Shown here: positions 1-8,008 of the stretch, in pieces
How positions within the stretch are numbered: position 1 is the stretch's first letter
Layout of the letters: each line of letters begins with the position of its first letter
Source: Actinacidiphila alni
GTDB lineage: Bacteria; Actinomycetota; Actinomycetes; Streptomycetales; Streptomycetaceae
Length of the DNA stretch: 64,000 bases
Direction: 5' to 3'
Assembly: GCF_900112845.1 (NCBI RefSeq)
Contig: NZ_FONG01000005.1
Location: 310,502 to 374,501, forward strand
Position numbers and translations under genes: made by a program
The notes under the pieces: model-generated
Database searches by the model: none
Told to the model about the DNA's origin: nothing
Seen by the model: only the letters and a program-made list of their open reading frames with translations

Positions 1-360
1 TGATGGTGAGGGACTGCCGGTACCAGTCTTCGGCTTGCTCCAGCCGCCCCCGGGCCTGGGCGGTGATGCCGAGCTGGTGGTAGGTGCTGGCCATGTGGGG
101 GCGGTTGCCGAGGTCTTCGCTGATGGTGAGGGACTGCCGGTACCAGTCTTCGGCCTCCTCCAGCCGTCCCCGAGCCTGGGCGAGCCAGCCGAGCTGGTGG
201 TAGGTGATGGCCATGCCGGGGCGGTTGCCGAGGTCTTCTTCGATGGTGAGGGACTGCCGGTACCAGTCTTCGGCCTCCTCCAGCCGTCCCCGAGCCTGGG
301 CGACCATGCCGAACTGGTGGTAGATAAAGGCGATGCTGGCGCGCTGGTACGGGCTGCTTT
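1..360. repeat. Three tandem 120-bp repeats encoding TPR units
   Basis: Three direct copies of a 120-bp unit occupy 1-120, 121-240 and 241-360. By eye copies 1 and 2 differ at about 14 of 120 positions. On the minus strand each unit encodes 40 residues containing EEAEDWYRQSLTI and a YHQLG segment, a tetratricopeptide pattern. The array probably continues beyond the left edge. The near-identity at DNA level points to recent duplication or gene conversion. Confidence 0.9.
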
Positions 361-3154
361 TCTGCTGGAGTAGGGCGCGGAGAATGGTCTGGTAGGTGGT
401 TTCGGCGCGGTCGAGCTGTCCGGCCGCATGCTGCCGGTTCGCCTGTGCTCCGGTGACGAACATCCACAGGCTGCCGGCGGGCGTGTTCAGGTCGGGCGGG
501 GTGCCGTCGGGTGGTTCGGTGGCGGTGCGGATGCGGTCGGTCCAGGACTGCGCTTCCTGCGTGAGGCCCTGTGCGTCCCAGTAGTCGTTCAGAGGCCGGA
601 TGATCGCTCCGGCTTCTTCCCACTGGTGGCTGGTCAGGGCGTGGCCGAGCATGGCTCCGAGCATCCGCTGCTGGTAGGCGACCAGGGCGAACGCGAGCTG
701 GGCGTCGCCGCCGCTGATCTGGCGTTTCAGCCACACGCTGAAGGCCGCGAAAGCCGACACGAGGGCCCGCAGTGCGGCGGTGTGCTCTTCGGTGTGGGTG
801 TCGGGTGTGAGGGTGATCCAGTGTGTGGTCAGGTGGGCTGGCAGGGCGGGGTGGAGGCGGAACATACCTCCGCCGAGCGGGGTCACAAGCCCCAGGCGTG
901 CCGCACGGCCCAGCAGCCCCGTCCACTGGGCAACGCTTCGACCGCGAAAACGCTCCGGCACCTCCTCAATACCCGAAAAAATGCCGAGAACGTCAGCGTC
1001 CGCGATGTCGTGGAACAGGCTCAGGATGGTGAGGGACTGTTGGTCGTCTGCGGACAGGTGCTGGAAGGAGTAGGCGATGCTCGCGGCCAGGGAGGTGTGG
1101 CGGTCGTCGGCGTCGTCGTCATCCGGGAGGGCGGTGAGGCCCTGGAGGGCGTCCAGGAGGTGGCGGGCCGTGGTCGTTGAGAGGCGGGGGAGGGTGAGCT
1201 TCATGCTCAGGGGGTGGCCGTCGAGCCAGTCCATGAGGTCGGCGAAGGCCGGGCTCTGGCGGTGGCGGTGGGCGTCCGGGTACGGGGCCAGGAGTTGTTC
1301 GGCGTAGGCGGTGGCGTCGTCGCGGGTCAGGCCCGCGAGGGGGACGCGGCGGATGGCGGCGCCGAGCCAGGCTTCCGGGGTGCGGCTCGTGATGACGATC
1401 GCGCTCTTGCTCCGCGCCGCGACCCGCGCGAGAAAGGCCCGCATCCGGTCCTGCTCGGACGCGGACAAGGGCGGCGTCGCCCGCCCCGGATCGGGCATCT
1501 CCCGGACGGACTCGAAGTTGTCCCAGAGCAGCAGCAGTCGGTGCTCGGCGAGCAACTCCTCGACGGCGGACTGCCGTTGCTCCGTGTCCAGGACGGCGAA
1601 ATCCGGGCCGAAGACGCGCAGGCCGATGCTGGTGACGACGCCGTCCAGGCCGAAGGACGCGACCCCGGGTTCGAAGGAGTGCCAGAGCACCAGCTCGGGC
1701 TGTTCGACGCCGCCGGTGTCGCGCCACCAGCGGCCGAACGCCTTGGCCAGCTCGCTCTTGCCGGTCCCGCCGGGCCCGTGGACCACCACGACGTGCTGGA
1801 GCCGGGCCGCGACGTCCAACGTATAGAAGTCGGCGTCGCGGCCGACGAATTCGCCGACCGGTTCCAGATCACGGCCCCGGTCGGCCCCGCCCTCGGACGC
1901 TTCCCGGATCCGTGTGAGGATGGCGCCGATGTCCCCGGACTCCCGGGCGGAGCGCAGCTCGGGGAAGCGGGTCTCGCCGCGTGTGTAGAGGACCGGGATC
2001 ATCCAGTCCGCGAGCGGCAGCATCCCCTTGAGCGACGGCCGCAGGGCATTGAGGACCAGTTGCGCGCGCCCCGCGCGCACCGCGTCGGTGACCGGTTCGC
2101 CGGCGAACAGCCGCTCGTAGAAGGCGGTCATGAATTCGGCGGCGGCGACCGCGTACACGCTGTACGCCATCGCCACCACGCTCGCGCACCCCTCGGCGAG
2201 CAGCCGCGTCGCGACGGACGCCTCTACCTGGGCGCCGACCTGCGCCGACTGGCAGGCGTTGAGGACGACGAGCGGCACCTTCGCCTCGGCGAGGACTTGG
2301 GCGACCCGGCCCGCCTCGACCAAGTCGCTGCCCCCACCGGGCTTTTCGAAGGCGAGCATCCCCTGCGGTCCTGGCCCCGCGTACATGTGCGTGCCCCAGC
2401 CGCCGGGACCCGAAGCGGCCGGCGTCATGCCGAAGACGCCGTGCCCGTCGAAGTGCACGACCTGGAACGGCTCTCCGGCCGCCCGCGCGTCCGCCAGCAC
2501 CTCGCGCAGCCGCTTCAGCGTCGGCGGCCGCAGCACCACCAACTCCACCTTGCCCCGCACCGCTTCGAGCCGCCGCAGCAACGGCCGGGCGATCATCTGA
2601 TAGCCCACGTCGTCCGTCCCGCCCGGCCGGGAGATCACCATCAGCACCCGCAGCCGCGTACCGGGAGCGTCGAAGACCTCCGCCATGCCGCCGCTCTGCA
2701 AGGAGCGGGTGAGGGCCACACCGTCGAGCGCGACGGGCACCCCGCGCCCGGGGGCGGCCATCAGCTCCCACGGCCGCCCCAGTTGCTCCGGCGACTTCGA
2801 GAGCAGGGTGATCTCCACCGGCCCACCTCGCGCACGGGCCGCCGTGTACGCCTCCCGCGCGGGACCGTCACCGAACACGGACGAGAAGATCGCCTCGCCC
2901 CAGCGCGGCAGTTCGGCCGCCACCCGCTCCCCGCGCTCGCCGTACACGGCGGTCGGCAGCCGCAGATACCGCTCCAAGTACCAGCGCAGGTCGACCAGTT
3001 CCTCATCCGGCAGCGGCCAGACCAGAGGCACCGGATCACCCACGGGCCGCGGAAGCCGTTCCCCCGCCGGCCAGGACGAGACCTGGACGAGCCCGTCGTC
3101 CCGTAAGTCGACCAGCAGCCGTTCCACGGGTTGCTCCACGCGCTGTTCCGCCAT
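1..3154 (-). CDS. CHAT domain - STAND-type NTPase - TPR protein (C-terminus off the left edge)
   Basis: The frame is open from the ATG at 3154 to the left edge (1051 codons). It was not visible as a closed ORF because its stop lies outside the window. After about 110 unassigned residues comes a caspase-like CHAT domain with the expected dyad: His238 in VHFDGHG and Cys301 in NACQSA. A P-loop NTPase of NB-ARC/STAND type follows, with Lys466 in HGPGGTGKS and a Walker B-like LLLLWDNFE. The C-terminal part is TPR, ending in the near-identical 40-residue repeats. Proteins with this order are signal-responsive NTPases; some CHAT proteases act in bacterial immunity or cell-death pathways. The ligand and target are unknown here. 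The ATP-binding protein gene ends 82 bases upstream on the same strand, so co-transcription is possible. Confidence 0.9.
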   Translation of the reverse strand, partial: MAEQRVEQPVERLLVDLRDDGLVQVSSWPAGERLPRPVGDPVPLVWPLPDEELVDLRWYLERYLRLPTAVYGERGERVAAELPRWGEAIFSSVFGDGPAREAYTAARARGGPVEITLLSKSPEQLGRPWELMAAPGRGVPVALDGVALTRSLQSGGMAEVFDAPGTRLRVLMVISRPGGTDDVGYQMIARPLLRRLEAVRGKVELVVLRPPTLKRLREVLADARAAGEPFQVVHFDGHGVFGMTPAASGPGGWGTHMYAGPGPQGMLAFEKPGGGSDLVEAGRVAQVLAEAKVPLVVLNACQSAQVGAQVEASVATRLLAEGCASVVAMAYSVYAVAAAEFMTAFYERLFAGEPVTDAVRAGRAQLVLNALRPSLKGMLPLADWMIPVLYTRGETRFPELRSARESGDIGAILTRIREASEGGADRGRDLEPVGEFVGRDADFYTLDVAARLQHVVVVHGPGGTGKSELAKAFGRWWRDTGGVEQPELVLWHSFEPGVASFGLDGVVTSIGLRVFGPDFAVLDTEQRQSAVEELLAEHRLLLLWDNFESVREMPDPGRATPPLSASEQDRMRAFLARVAARSKSAIVITSRTPEAWLGAAIRRVPLAGLTRDDATAYAEQLLAPYPDAHRHRQSPAFADLMDWLDGHPLSMKLTLPRLSTTTARHLLDALQGLTALPDDDDADDRHTSLAASIAYSFQHLSADDQQSLTILSLFHDIADADVLGIFSGIEEVPERFRGRSVAQWTGLLGRAARLGLVTPLGGGMFRLHPALPAHLTTHWITLTPDTHTEEHTAALRALVSAFAAFSVWLKRQISGGDAQLAFALVAYQQRMLGAMLGHALTSHQWEEAGAIIRPLNDYWDAQGLTQEAQSWTDRIRTATEPPDGTPPDLNTPAGSLWMFVTGAQANRQHAAGQLDRAETTYQTILRALLQQKSSPYQRASIAFIYHQFGMVAQARGRLEEAEDWYRQSLTIEEDLGNRPGMAITYHQLGWLAQARGRLEEAEDWYRQSLTISEDLGNRPHMASTYHQLGITAQARGRLEQAEDWYRQSLTI

Positions 3155-3236
3155 CCGCCCCGCCCCCGATCATCACCGCAACGCTCACGCAGTGAGATAG
3201 AGACGATAGACGTTTCGTGACATCCGTACCCAAAGA

Positions 3237-3674
3237 TCAGGCACAGTCGGTGATTTCGGCCCAGACGAGTTTGCCGATGCCGTCGCGGGAGGCGGTGCCC
3301 CAGCGGCCGGCGGTGATGGCGTCGACGAGGGGGAGGCCGCGGCCGGACTCGGAGTCGGGGGTGGGGGAGTGGAGGACGGGGTGGGCGCGGTCGGCGTCGT
3401 GGACCTCGAGGCGGAGACCGGCGGGGCGGCCGGTGGAGTCGCGGAGGCGGACGAAGCGGGTCTCGATGTGGCGGCCGCGCTCCTTGGCGTACTTCAGGGA
3501 GTTGGTCATCAGCTCGGAGAGCACGACGCAGGCGGCGTCGGCCAGTTCGAGCTGTCCCCAGCGGCTGAGGGTGGCCCGTAGGTGGTGCCGGGCCTCCGGT
3601 ACGTGCCGGGCCGCGGACGGCCAGCGCGAGACGACGGTCTGGTCGAGGGGTTGCGCCGGGGCTGCTGCTGCCAT
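3237..3674 (-). CDS. ATP-binding protein (HATPase_c_2, anti-sigma/serine-kinase type)
   Basis: This is a 145-residue protein of the small GHKL ATPase family related to anti-sigma-factor kinases such as RsbW/SpoIIAB. N-box-like LSELMTNSLKYA is followed by LEVHDADRAHPVL and a glycine-rich GRGLPLVDAI segment, the expected ATP-lid and G-box region. The ATG at 3674 is preceded by AGGAAGG at good spacing, so I prefer it over a longer frame beginning at 3797. The gene is divergent from the whiJ-like HTH gene at 3890. Streptomyces carries many such trios (ATPase, DUF5753 HTH protein, DUF397 protein), some affecting development and antibiotic production. The client protein is unknown. Confidence 0.88.
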   Translation of the reverse strand: MAAAAPAQPLDQTVVSRWPSAARHVPEARHHLRATLSRWGQLELADAACVVLSELMTNSLKYAKERGRHIETRFVRLRDSTGRPAGLRLEVHDADRAHPVLHSPTPDSESGRGLPLVDAITAGRWGTASRDGIGKLVWAEITDCA

Positions 3675-3699
3675 GGCTGACCTTCCTGGTTCCGGCCCC

Positions 3700-3730
3700 G
3701 CACAACATATGCTACTCATAGGATTTGTGC
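3700..3730. promoter_or_regulatory. Inverted repeat in an AT-rich island between divergent genes
   Basis: GCACAA at 3700-3705 and TTGTGC at 3725-3730 form an inverted repeat around a 19-base AT-rich spacer. The site lies just upstream of the ATPase gene start at 3674, in the 215-bp gap shared with the HTH gene at 3890. It is a candidate operator or promoter region for the whiJ-like regulator. There is no experimental support. Confidence 0.4.
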
Positions 3731-3889
3731 GATAGCGGTGGGTAATCGCGGATGCTCGTCCAGTGGCGCTGAACACGAGCTTCCTCTCTGTCCTCACCAG
3801 GGTTGCGCCCCACGCGGGTCGTCCACCAGACGAAACGTGGTTCCAAGCGCATCCGAACCTCGGTCGGTCGGAGAGGAGTTGGCGAACGG

Positions 3890-4702
3890 ATGAGCGGAAA
3901 CGGCCAGCAGGACGGGGCGGCGTACTTCGGCCAGGAGGTCAGATTCGCCCGCGAGCAACAGGGTCTGACGCAGGCTCAAGTCGCTGAGCGGACGGGCTAC
4001 GAGCGGCCGTACGTGACACGGGTCGAGGGCGGCAAGCTTCTCGCGTCGGCCCAGTTCGCCGATGCGTGCGACAGCGTCTTCGGTACGCCGGGGTCGTTCG
4101 GCCGCCTGCGTGCGCGCGTTGCCGAACGCGGCCACCCGGGGTGGTTCATCCCGTACGTGAACCTGGAGCGCGAGGCGACGCAGATCCTGGACTATTCGCC
4201 GGTGACGCTCACCGGCACGCTCCAGACGCGGGAGTACGCAGAGGCCGTTTTCCGGCAGGCCAATCCTCGGGACGAGGCCGAGGCGATCGCGGCCAAAGTG
4301 GAGAACCGGCTCGCGCGCCGCGAGGCGCTCGATCGAGCCGACCCGCCGCTGCGTTGGGCCGTCCTGCACGAGGCGGTACTGCGTACGGTCACCGGTGGCC
4401 GGTCCGTCATGGCAGCTCAAATGGCCGTCCTCCTTGCCGAGGCCGAGAGCCCGCACGTCGTCATCCAGGTGACGCCGTTTCACATGGGCACTCCGGCGGG
4501 AGGCGTTCCGTTCATCCTGCTGACCCGGAAACACGGGCCGGACGTGCTGTACACGGAGACGCTGAACCAAGGACATGTGGAGGAAGCGGCGGCCGTCGTC
4601 GCCGAAGCGAAGGAGAAGTACGATCGTCTGCGAGCCGCCGCGATGCCCCCGGACGAGTCGCTGGCGTTCATCCATGACGTGATGAAGGAGTACAGCCGAT
4701 GA
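3890..4702 (+). CDS. WhiJ-like helix-turn-helix regulator (XRE HTH + DUF5753)
   Basis: The product has 270 residues. An N-terminal XRE-type HTH (about residues 14-70; QQGLTQAQVAERTGYERPYV) is followed by the long DUF5753 region, with PYVNLEREA, the LTGTLQTREYA motif and a C-terminal IQVTPF...GVPF segment. The ATG at 3890 follows a GAGAGGAG ribosome site; the longer frame from 3803 lacks one. The stop overlaps the next start (ATGA at 4699-4702), so the DUF397 gene is translationally coupled. The pair is the classic WhiJ/DUF397 arrangement, in which the small partner modulates the DNA-binding protein. Regulation of developmental or secondary-metabolism genes is inferred from the family only. 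Confidence 0.92.
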   Translation: MSGNGQQDGAAYFGQEVRFAREQQGLTQAQVAERTGYERPYVTRVEGGKLLASAQFADACDSVFGTPGSFGRLRARVAERGHPGWFIPYVNLEREATQILDYSPVTLTGTLQTREYAEAVFRQANPRDEAEAIAAKVENRLARREALDRADPPLRWAVLHEAVLRTVTGGRSVMAAQMAVLLAEAESPHVVIQVTPFHMGTPAGGVPFILLTRKHGPDVLYTETLNQGHVEEAAAVVAEAKEKYDRLRAAAMPPDESLAFIHDVMKEYSR

Positions 4703-4914
4703 GCACCACCCCTGATCTCACCGCAGCGGCGTGGATCAAGAGCAGCTACAGCGAGGGCAACGGCGGTGCCTGCGTCGAGGTCGCTCCCGGCTTCGCCGGC
4801 ATCCTGCCGGTGCGTGACTCCAAGGACCCCCAGGGCCCCGCCCTGGTCTTCCCCGCCGAGGCGTGGAACGCCTTCCTCGGCGCTGTCCGCGACGGCGAAT
4901 TCGGCGCCGTTTGA
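4699..4914 (+). CDS. DUF397 domain protein
   Basis: A 71-residue protein with the DUF397 hallmarks: WIKSSYSEGNGGACVEVA near residues 12-29, then VRDSKDP and a C-terminal FPAEAWNAFLGAVRDGEF. The first four bases overlap the stop of the WhiJ-like gene. DUF397 proteins are small partners of DUF5753 regulators and occur in many copies in Streptomyces. A perfect 24-bp hairpin follows 20 bases downstream. Confidence 0.93.
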   Translation: MSTTPDLTAAAWIKSSYSEGNGGACVEVAPGFAGILPVRDSKDPQGPALVFPAEAWNAFLGAVRDGEFGAV

Positions 4915-4934
4915 CGGCAGTCAGCACATTCGGT

Positions 4935-4985
4935 ACGGCACGCGGCCTCGCCGCTCTCCGTGAGAGCGGCGAGGCCGCGTGCCGT
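4935..4985. terminator. Bidirectional hairpin terminator
   Basis: Perfect 24-bp inverted repeat (arms 4935-4958 and 4962-4985) with a 3-base loop. It lies between the convergent DUF397 gene and the PL8 lyase gene. There is no U-tract, as is usual in Streptomyces. Confidence 0.85.
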
Positions 4986-4993
4986 AGGGGCGG

Positions 4994-7948
4994 CTACGCG
5001 CCGTACACCTCGAAGGCGAAGAGGGAGTAGCCGTAGGGCGTGTTGCGCTGGGTGCCGTACATGCGGAGGTAGCGGCCGGTGCCGGTGACCGGGAGGGTTT
5101 CGACGCCGCCGGGGCCGGTGGTCGTGGTGTGGAGGTCGGTCCAGTGGGTGGCGTCGTTCGAGAGCTGGAGCTTGTAGGCGCGGGCGCTGGCGGTTTCCCA
5201 GTGGAGCTGGACGGTGCCGATGGCGGTGGGGGCGCCGAGGTCGACCTGGAGCCATTGGGGGTCGCTGTAGTCGGAGCCCCAGCGGGTGGTGGCGAGGCCG
5301 TCGGTGGCGTTGCCGGGGGCGAGTTCGGCGGCGTGGGTGGAGGAGGCGGTGGTGGGCTTGCCCTGGGCGAGGTCGGTGGCGGCGTGGACTTCGAGGCCCC
5401 ACAGGGAGTAGCCCCACGCGGTGCGGCGCTTGGTGAGGGCGAGGCGGACGAAGCGGGCCGGGTGGGTGGCGAAGGTCAGCTTCTGGGTGCCGCCCGTGCC
5501 GGTGGTGGTCGTGTGGACGGTCCGCCAGGTCTGCCCGTCGGCGGAGGTCTCGACGGTGTACGCCGTGGCGTAGGCGGTCTCCCAGCGCAGCGTGACGCCG
5601 TCGATCAGCTGCGGCGTGAGCAGGTCGACCATCGCCCACTGGGAGTCCGTATAGGCCGAGCTCCAGCGGGTGTTGGGGTTGCCGTCGGTCAGGAAGTGGG
5701 CGCCGACGGACGTGTCGTGGTCGGAGGAGGTGAGGACGGGGCGGCGCAGGGCGACGTCGTCCGCCGGGGCGCCGAGGGTCAGGGAGACGCCCTGGCGGTC
5801 GCCGTCGGGGAGGGTGACGGCGCCGCGCGTGACCGTGCCGCGCACGGTGAGGACGACGTTGACGGTGACGCCGGGCGCCTGCGGCGCGGAGACGGTGACG
5901 ACGGGGGCGCCCGCCCCGGATTCGTCGAGGATGACCATGCAGGGCCGGTCGACGGCGAGGGTGACGCCGTCGCGGACGGCGGCGGTGCCGGCCGCGTAGA
6001 AGAGCAGTTGGGCGATGCCGAGGCCGTCGTGCCGTACGCCTTGCAGGGACGGGGAGTTGGCGAGGACGCGGACCGGCAGGTGCTGGGCGTAGGCGGTGGC
6101 CTGGCCCTGGTCGACGCCGGGCCGTACGACGTAGGCGTACGTGGCGCCGCTGGGCGCGGTGCCGTGGTCGAGCCAGATGCCGAAGACGTCCTCGGTGACC
6201 GGGGTGGGGTCCTGGCCGGTGGCGATGTCGGCCCAGGAGCCGGTGACGGTCGCGTTCTTGACGGTCATGGCGACCGGCTCGAAGAAGGCGTAGCCGGTGC
6301 CGTCGTGGTAGGCCCAATTCCCGGTACGGGTCAGGGTGTTGCCCGGTGCGACGGTGGTGCCCGCCGCGACGACCGGGCCCACTCGCCGCGTCTGGTTGAG
6401 CGTCGTGACCACCGGGTGCGGGTCGGTGGAGGTGATGCCGGCGCCGAGCGCGACGAATTCGTCGTCGAAGCAGAAGTACCCCTTGCGGGCGGTCGTGCCG
6501 TACTTGTTCATGTCCAGGGCGGCGGCGCCGTACAGGCCGTTGTCGACGCCGCCGACGAAGGTGGTGGACTGCTTGTACGGGTCGCTCGCGTTGAGCGGGA
6601 CCACGACGGCGGGGTTGGTGGCGCCGGGCAGCCTGGACCAGTCCCACACCGGGAAGATGTTGCGGTACTCGTCGCCCCTGCGGGCGATGAAGGTGGTGCC
6701 GAAGGGCACCCAGTACAGGTAGTTGAGGTTCTTGGCGTTGGAGGACCGCCATTCGGAGCCGATGGTGCGCGCCGAGACCATCTTGACGGTGACGCCCCAG
6801 CCGGGCCGCTTGTGGGCGGCGAAGTCCGAGCGCCAGAAGTATTTGTGGCCGGTCAGACCGGTGTCGGGGCTCTGGAGGCGGATGTTCTTGCCGAGCTGGT
6901 CGAAGCGGGCGGCCTGGTCGGGCACCGCCGAGTCCAGCAACTCCAGTGATTCCAGGACGCGTTCGGCGTTGCTGGCGTAGCGCGGCGCGGGATTGAGGAA
7001 GACGTTGAACTCGGCGTGGTCGCCGTTGATCATCCAGCGGGTGCCGTCCAGCACCCAACCGGTGTAGTCGTGCACGGATATCGGGCTGAAGGCGAAGGAC
7101 GTGGGCCGCAGCACGTACAGCCACTGCGCGACGTCAGTGAGCATGGTGCGGCCGTAACCGGCCGAGTAGAGCTGTTCGCCGTGCTGGTGGTAGCTGAGGT
7201 CGGACTGGATGCCGTCGCCCGTGCTGAGCAGGATCGCGGTGGCCATGGCGTCGCGTCCGGCCGTCACGAGCGCGGGGTCGGGGGTCAGCAGGCCGCGGAA
7301 GACGACGTTCTGCGCGTACCAGACGGCGTTCTCGCCGGTGCCCGAGGAACTGCTCTGGAGCGTGCCGACGATGCCGCTCATGCGGTCGGCGGCGAGGTGC
7401 CCGTACAACAGCACGCCGATCCGGCCGAGCCGGAGCTGGATGCCGATGCCGGTCTCCCACCAGTTGACGCTGGTCGGCCCGGCCTGGAACCAGTAGCCGA
7501 GCGCCTTCTCCACGCCGGCCAGCAGCGCCGCGTCCAGATGGCGCGGGCCGGCCGGATTGGCGTAGGCGGCGGCCATGGCCTGCATCCGGTCCAGCGCGCG
7601 GTACGGCGACCAGGCGGCGCCATTGGCCGCGCTGTTGGTGGCGGCGTAGTCCACGTCGGCCCAGGAGCCGTCGGCGCGCAGCGCGGCCAGGTAGGCCGGG
7701 GCCTGGCTCTGGTACGTCCACTCGACGCGGGCGGTGGTGCCGTCGTCGAGCCAGTCGTGGGCGAGGTAGATGCCGCTCAGGGTGGAGCGGACGGCGGCGA
7801 GGTCGCCGGCGGTGTCGGTGGGGCCGACGGGGCCGGCGGGCTTCGCGACGGCCGACGGGAGGCGGCCCAGCGGGCCGCCCGCGGTGAGGAACGCGGCGAG
7901 TGCCGCGCCCGACGTGCTGCCCAGAAAGACCCGGCGCGATACGGCCAC
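4994..7948 (-). CDS. Secreted polysaccharide lyase family 8 with two F5/8 type C domains
   Basis: The product has 984 residues. The N-terminus SRRVFLGSTSGAA is a twin-arginine signal, so the enzyme is probably exported folded. Residues about 45-390 match the alpha/alpha toroid of PL8 lyases, which cleave uronate-containing glycans (hyaluronan, chondroitin, xanthan) by beta-elimination. The likely catalytic set is Asn207 (TGENAVW), His256 (SYHQHGEQ) and Tyr265 (SAGYG), with the 9-residue His-Tyr spacing typical of the family. NWWETGIG at 162-169 is the aromatic-patch region. A central beta-sandwich follows, then two tandem discoidin-like carbohydrate-binding domains (about 728-856 and 857-984). 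The GTG start has GAGGAG eight bases upstream. It is probably co-transcribed with the transporter genes upstream. The exact polymer is not determined. Confidence 0.9.
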   Translation of the reverse strand: MAVSRRVFLGSTSGAALAAFLTAGGPLGRLPSAVAKPAGPVGPTDTAGDLAAVRSTLSGIYLAHDWLDDGTTARVEWTYQSQAPAYLAALRADGSWADVDYAATNSAANGAAWSPYRALDRMQAMAAAYANPAGPRHLDAALLAGVEKALGYWFQAGPTSVNWWETGIGIQLRLGRIGVLLYGHLAADRMSGIVGTLQSSSSGTGENAVWYAQNVVFRGLLTPDPALVTAGRDAMATAILLSTGDGIQSDLSYHQHGEQLYSAGYGRTMLTDVAQWLYVLRPTSFAFSPISVHDYTGWVLDGTRWMINGDHAEFNVFLNPAPRYASNAERVLESLELLDSAVPDQAARFDQLGKNIRLQSPDTGLTGHKYFWRSDFAAHKRPGWGVTVKMVSARTIGSEWRSSNAKNLNYLYWVPFGTTFIARRGDEYRNIFPVWDWSRLPGATNPAVVVPLNASDPYKQSTTFVGGVDNGLYGAAALDMNKYGTTARKGYFCFDDEFVALGAGITSTDPHPVVTTLNQTRRVGPVVAAGTTVAPGNTLTRTGNWAYHDGTGYAFFEPVAMTVKNATVTGSWADIATGQDPTPVTEDVFGIWLDHGTAPSGATYAYVVRPGVDQGQATAYAQHLPVRVLANSPSLQGVRHDGLGIAQLLFYAAGTAAVRDGVTLAVDRPCMVILDESGAGAPVVTVSAPQAPGVTVNVVLTVRGTVTRGAVTLPDGDRQGVSLTLGAPADDVALRRPVLTSSDHDTSVGAHFLTDGNPNTRWSSAYTDSQWAMVDLLTPQLIDGVTLRWETAYATAYTVETSADGQTWRTVHTTTTGTGGTQKLTFATHPARFVRLALTKRRTAWGYSLWGLEVHAATDLAQGKPTTASSTHAAELAPGNATDGLATTRWGSDYSDPQWLQVDLGAPTAIGTVQLHWETASARAYKLQLSNDATHWTDLHTTTTGPGGVETLPVTGTGRYLRMYGTQRNTPYGYSLFAFEVYGA

Positions 7949-7978
7949 GACGAGACTCCTCTCTTCCGCTTTCCGATG

Positions 7979-7999
7979 TCCGAAGTCCGAAGTCCGAAG
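7979..7999. repeat. Three tandem copies of a 7-bp unit (TCCGAAG)
   Basis: TCCGAAG is repeated head to tail at 7979, 7986 and 7993. It lies in the 60-bp gap between the solute-binding protein gene and the PL8 gene. Its function is unknown; it may simply be slippage. Confidence 0.7.
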
Positions 8000-8008
8000 G
8001 AAACGTTG

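Noticed and set aside
1..360. Possible CRISPR or satellite array at the left edge
   Set aside because: The 120-bp repeats are contiguous, in frame and encode TPR motifs.
1214..3106. A 630-residue plus-strand open frame over the CHAT gene
   Set aside because: Its composition is that of an antisense shadow; the minus-strand frame has CHAT, P-loop and TPR motifs and a proper start.
4746..7124. A 792-residue minus-strand open frame overlapping the PL8 gene
   Set aside because: It is Arg/Pro/His-rich shadow sequence in another frame; the 984-residue PL8 frame has clear catalytic motifs.
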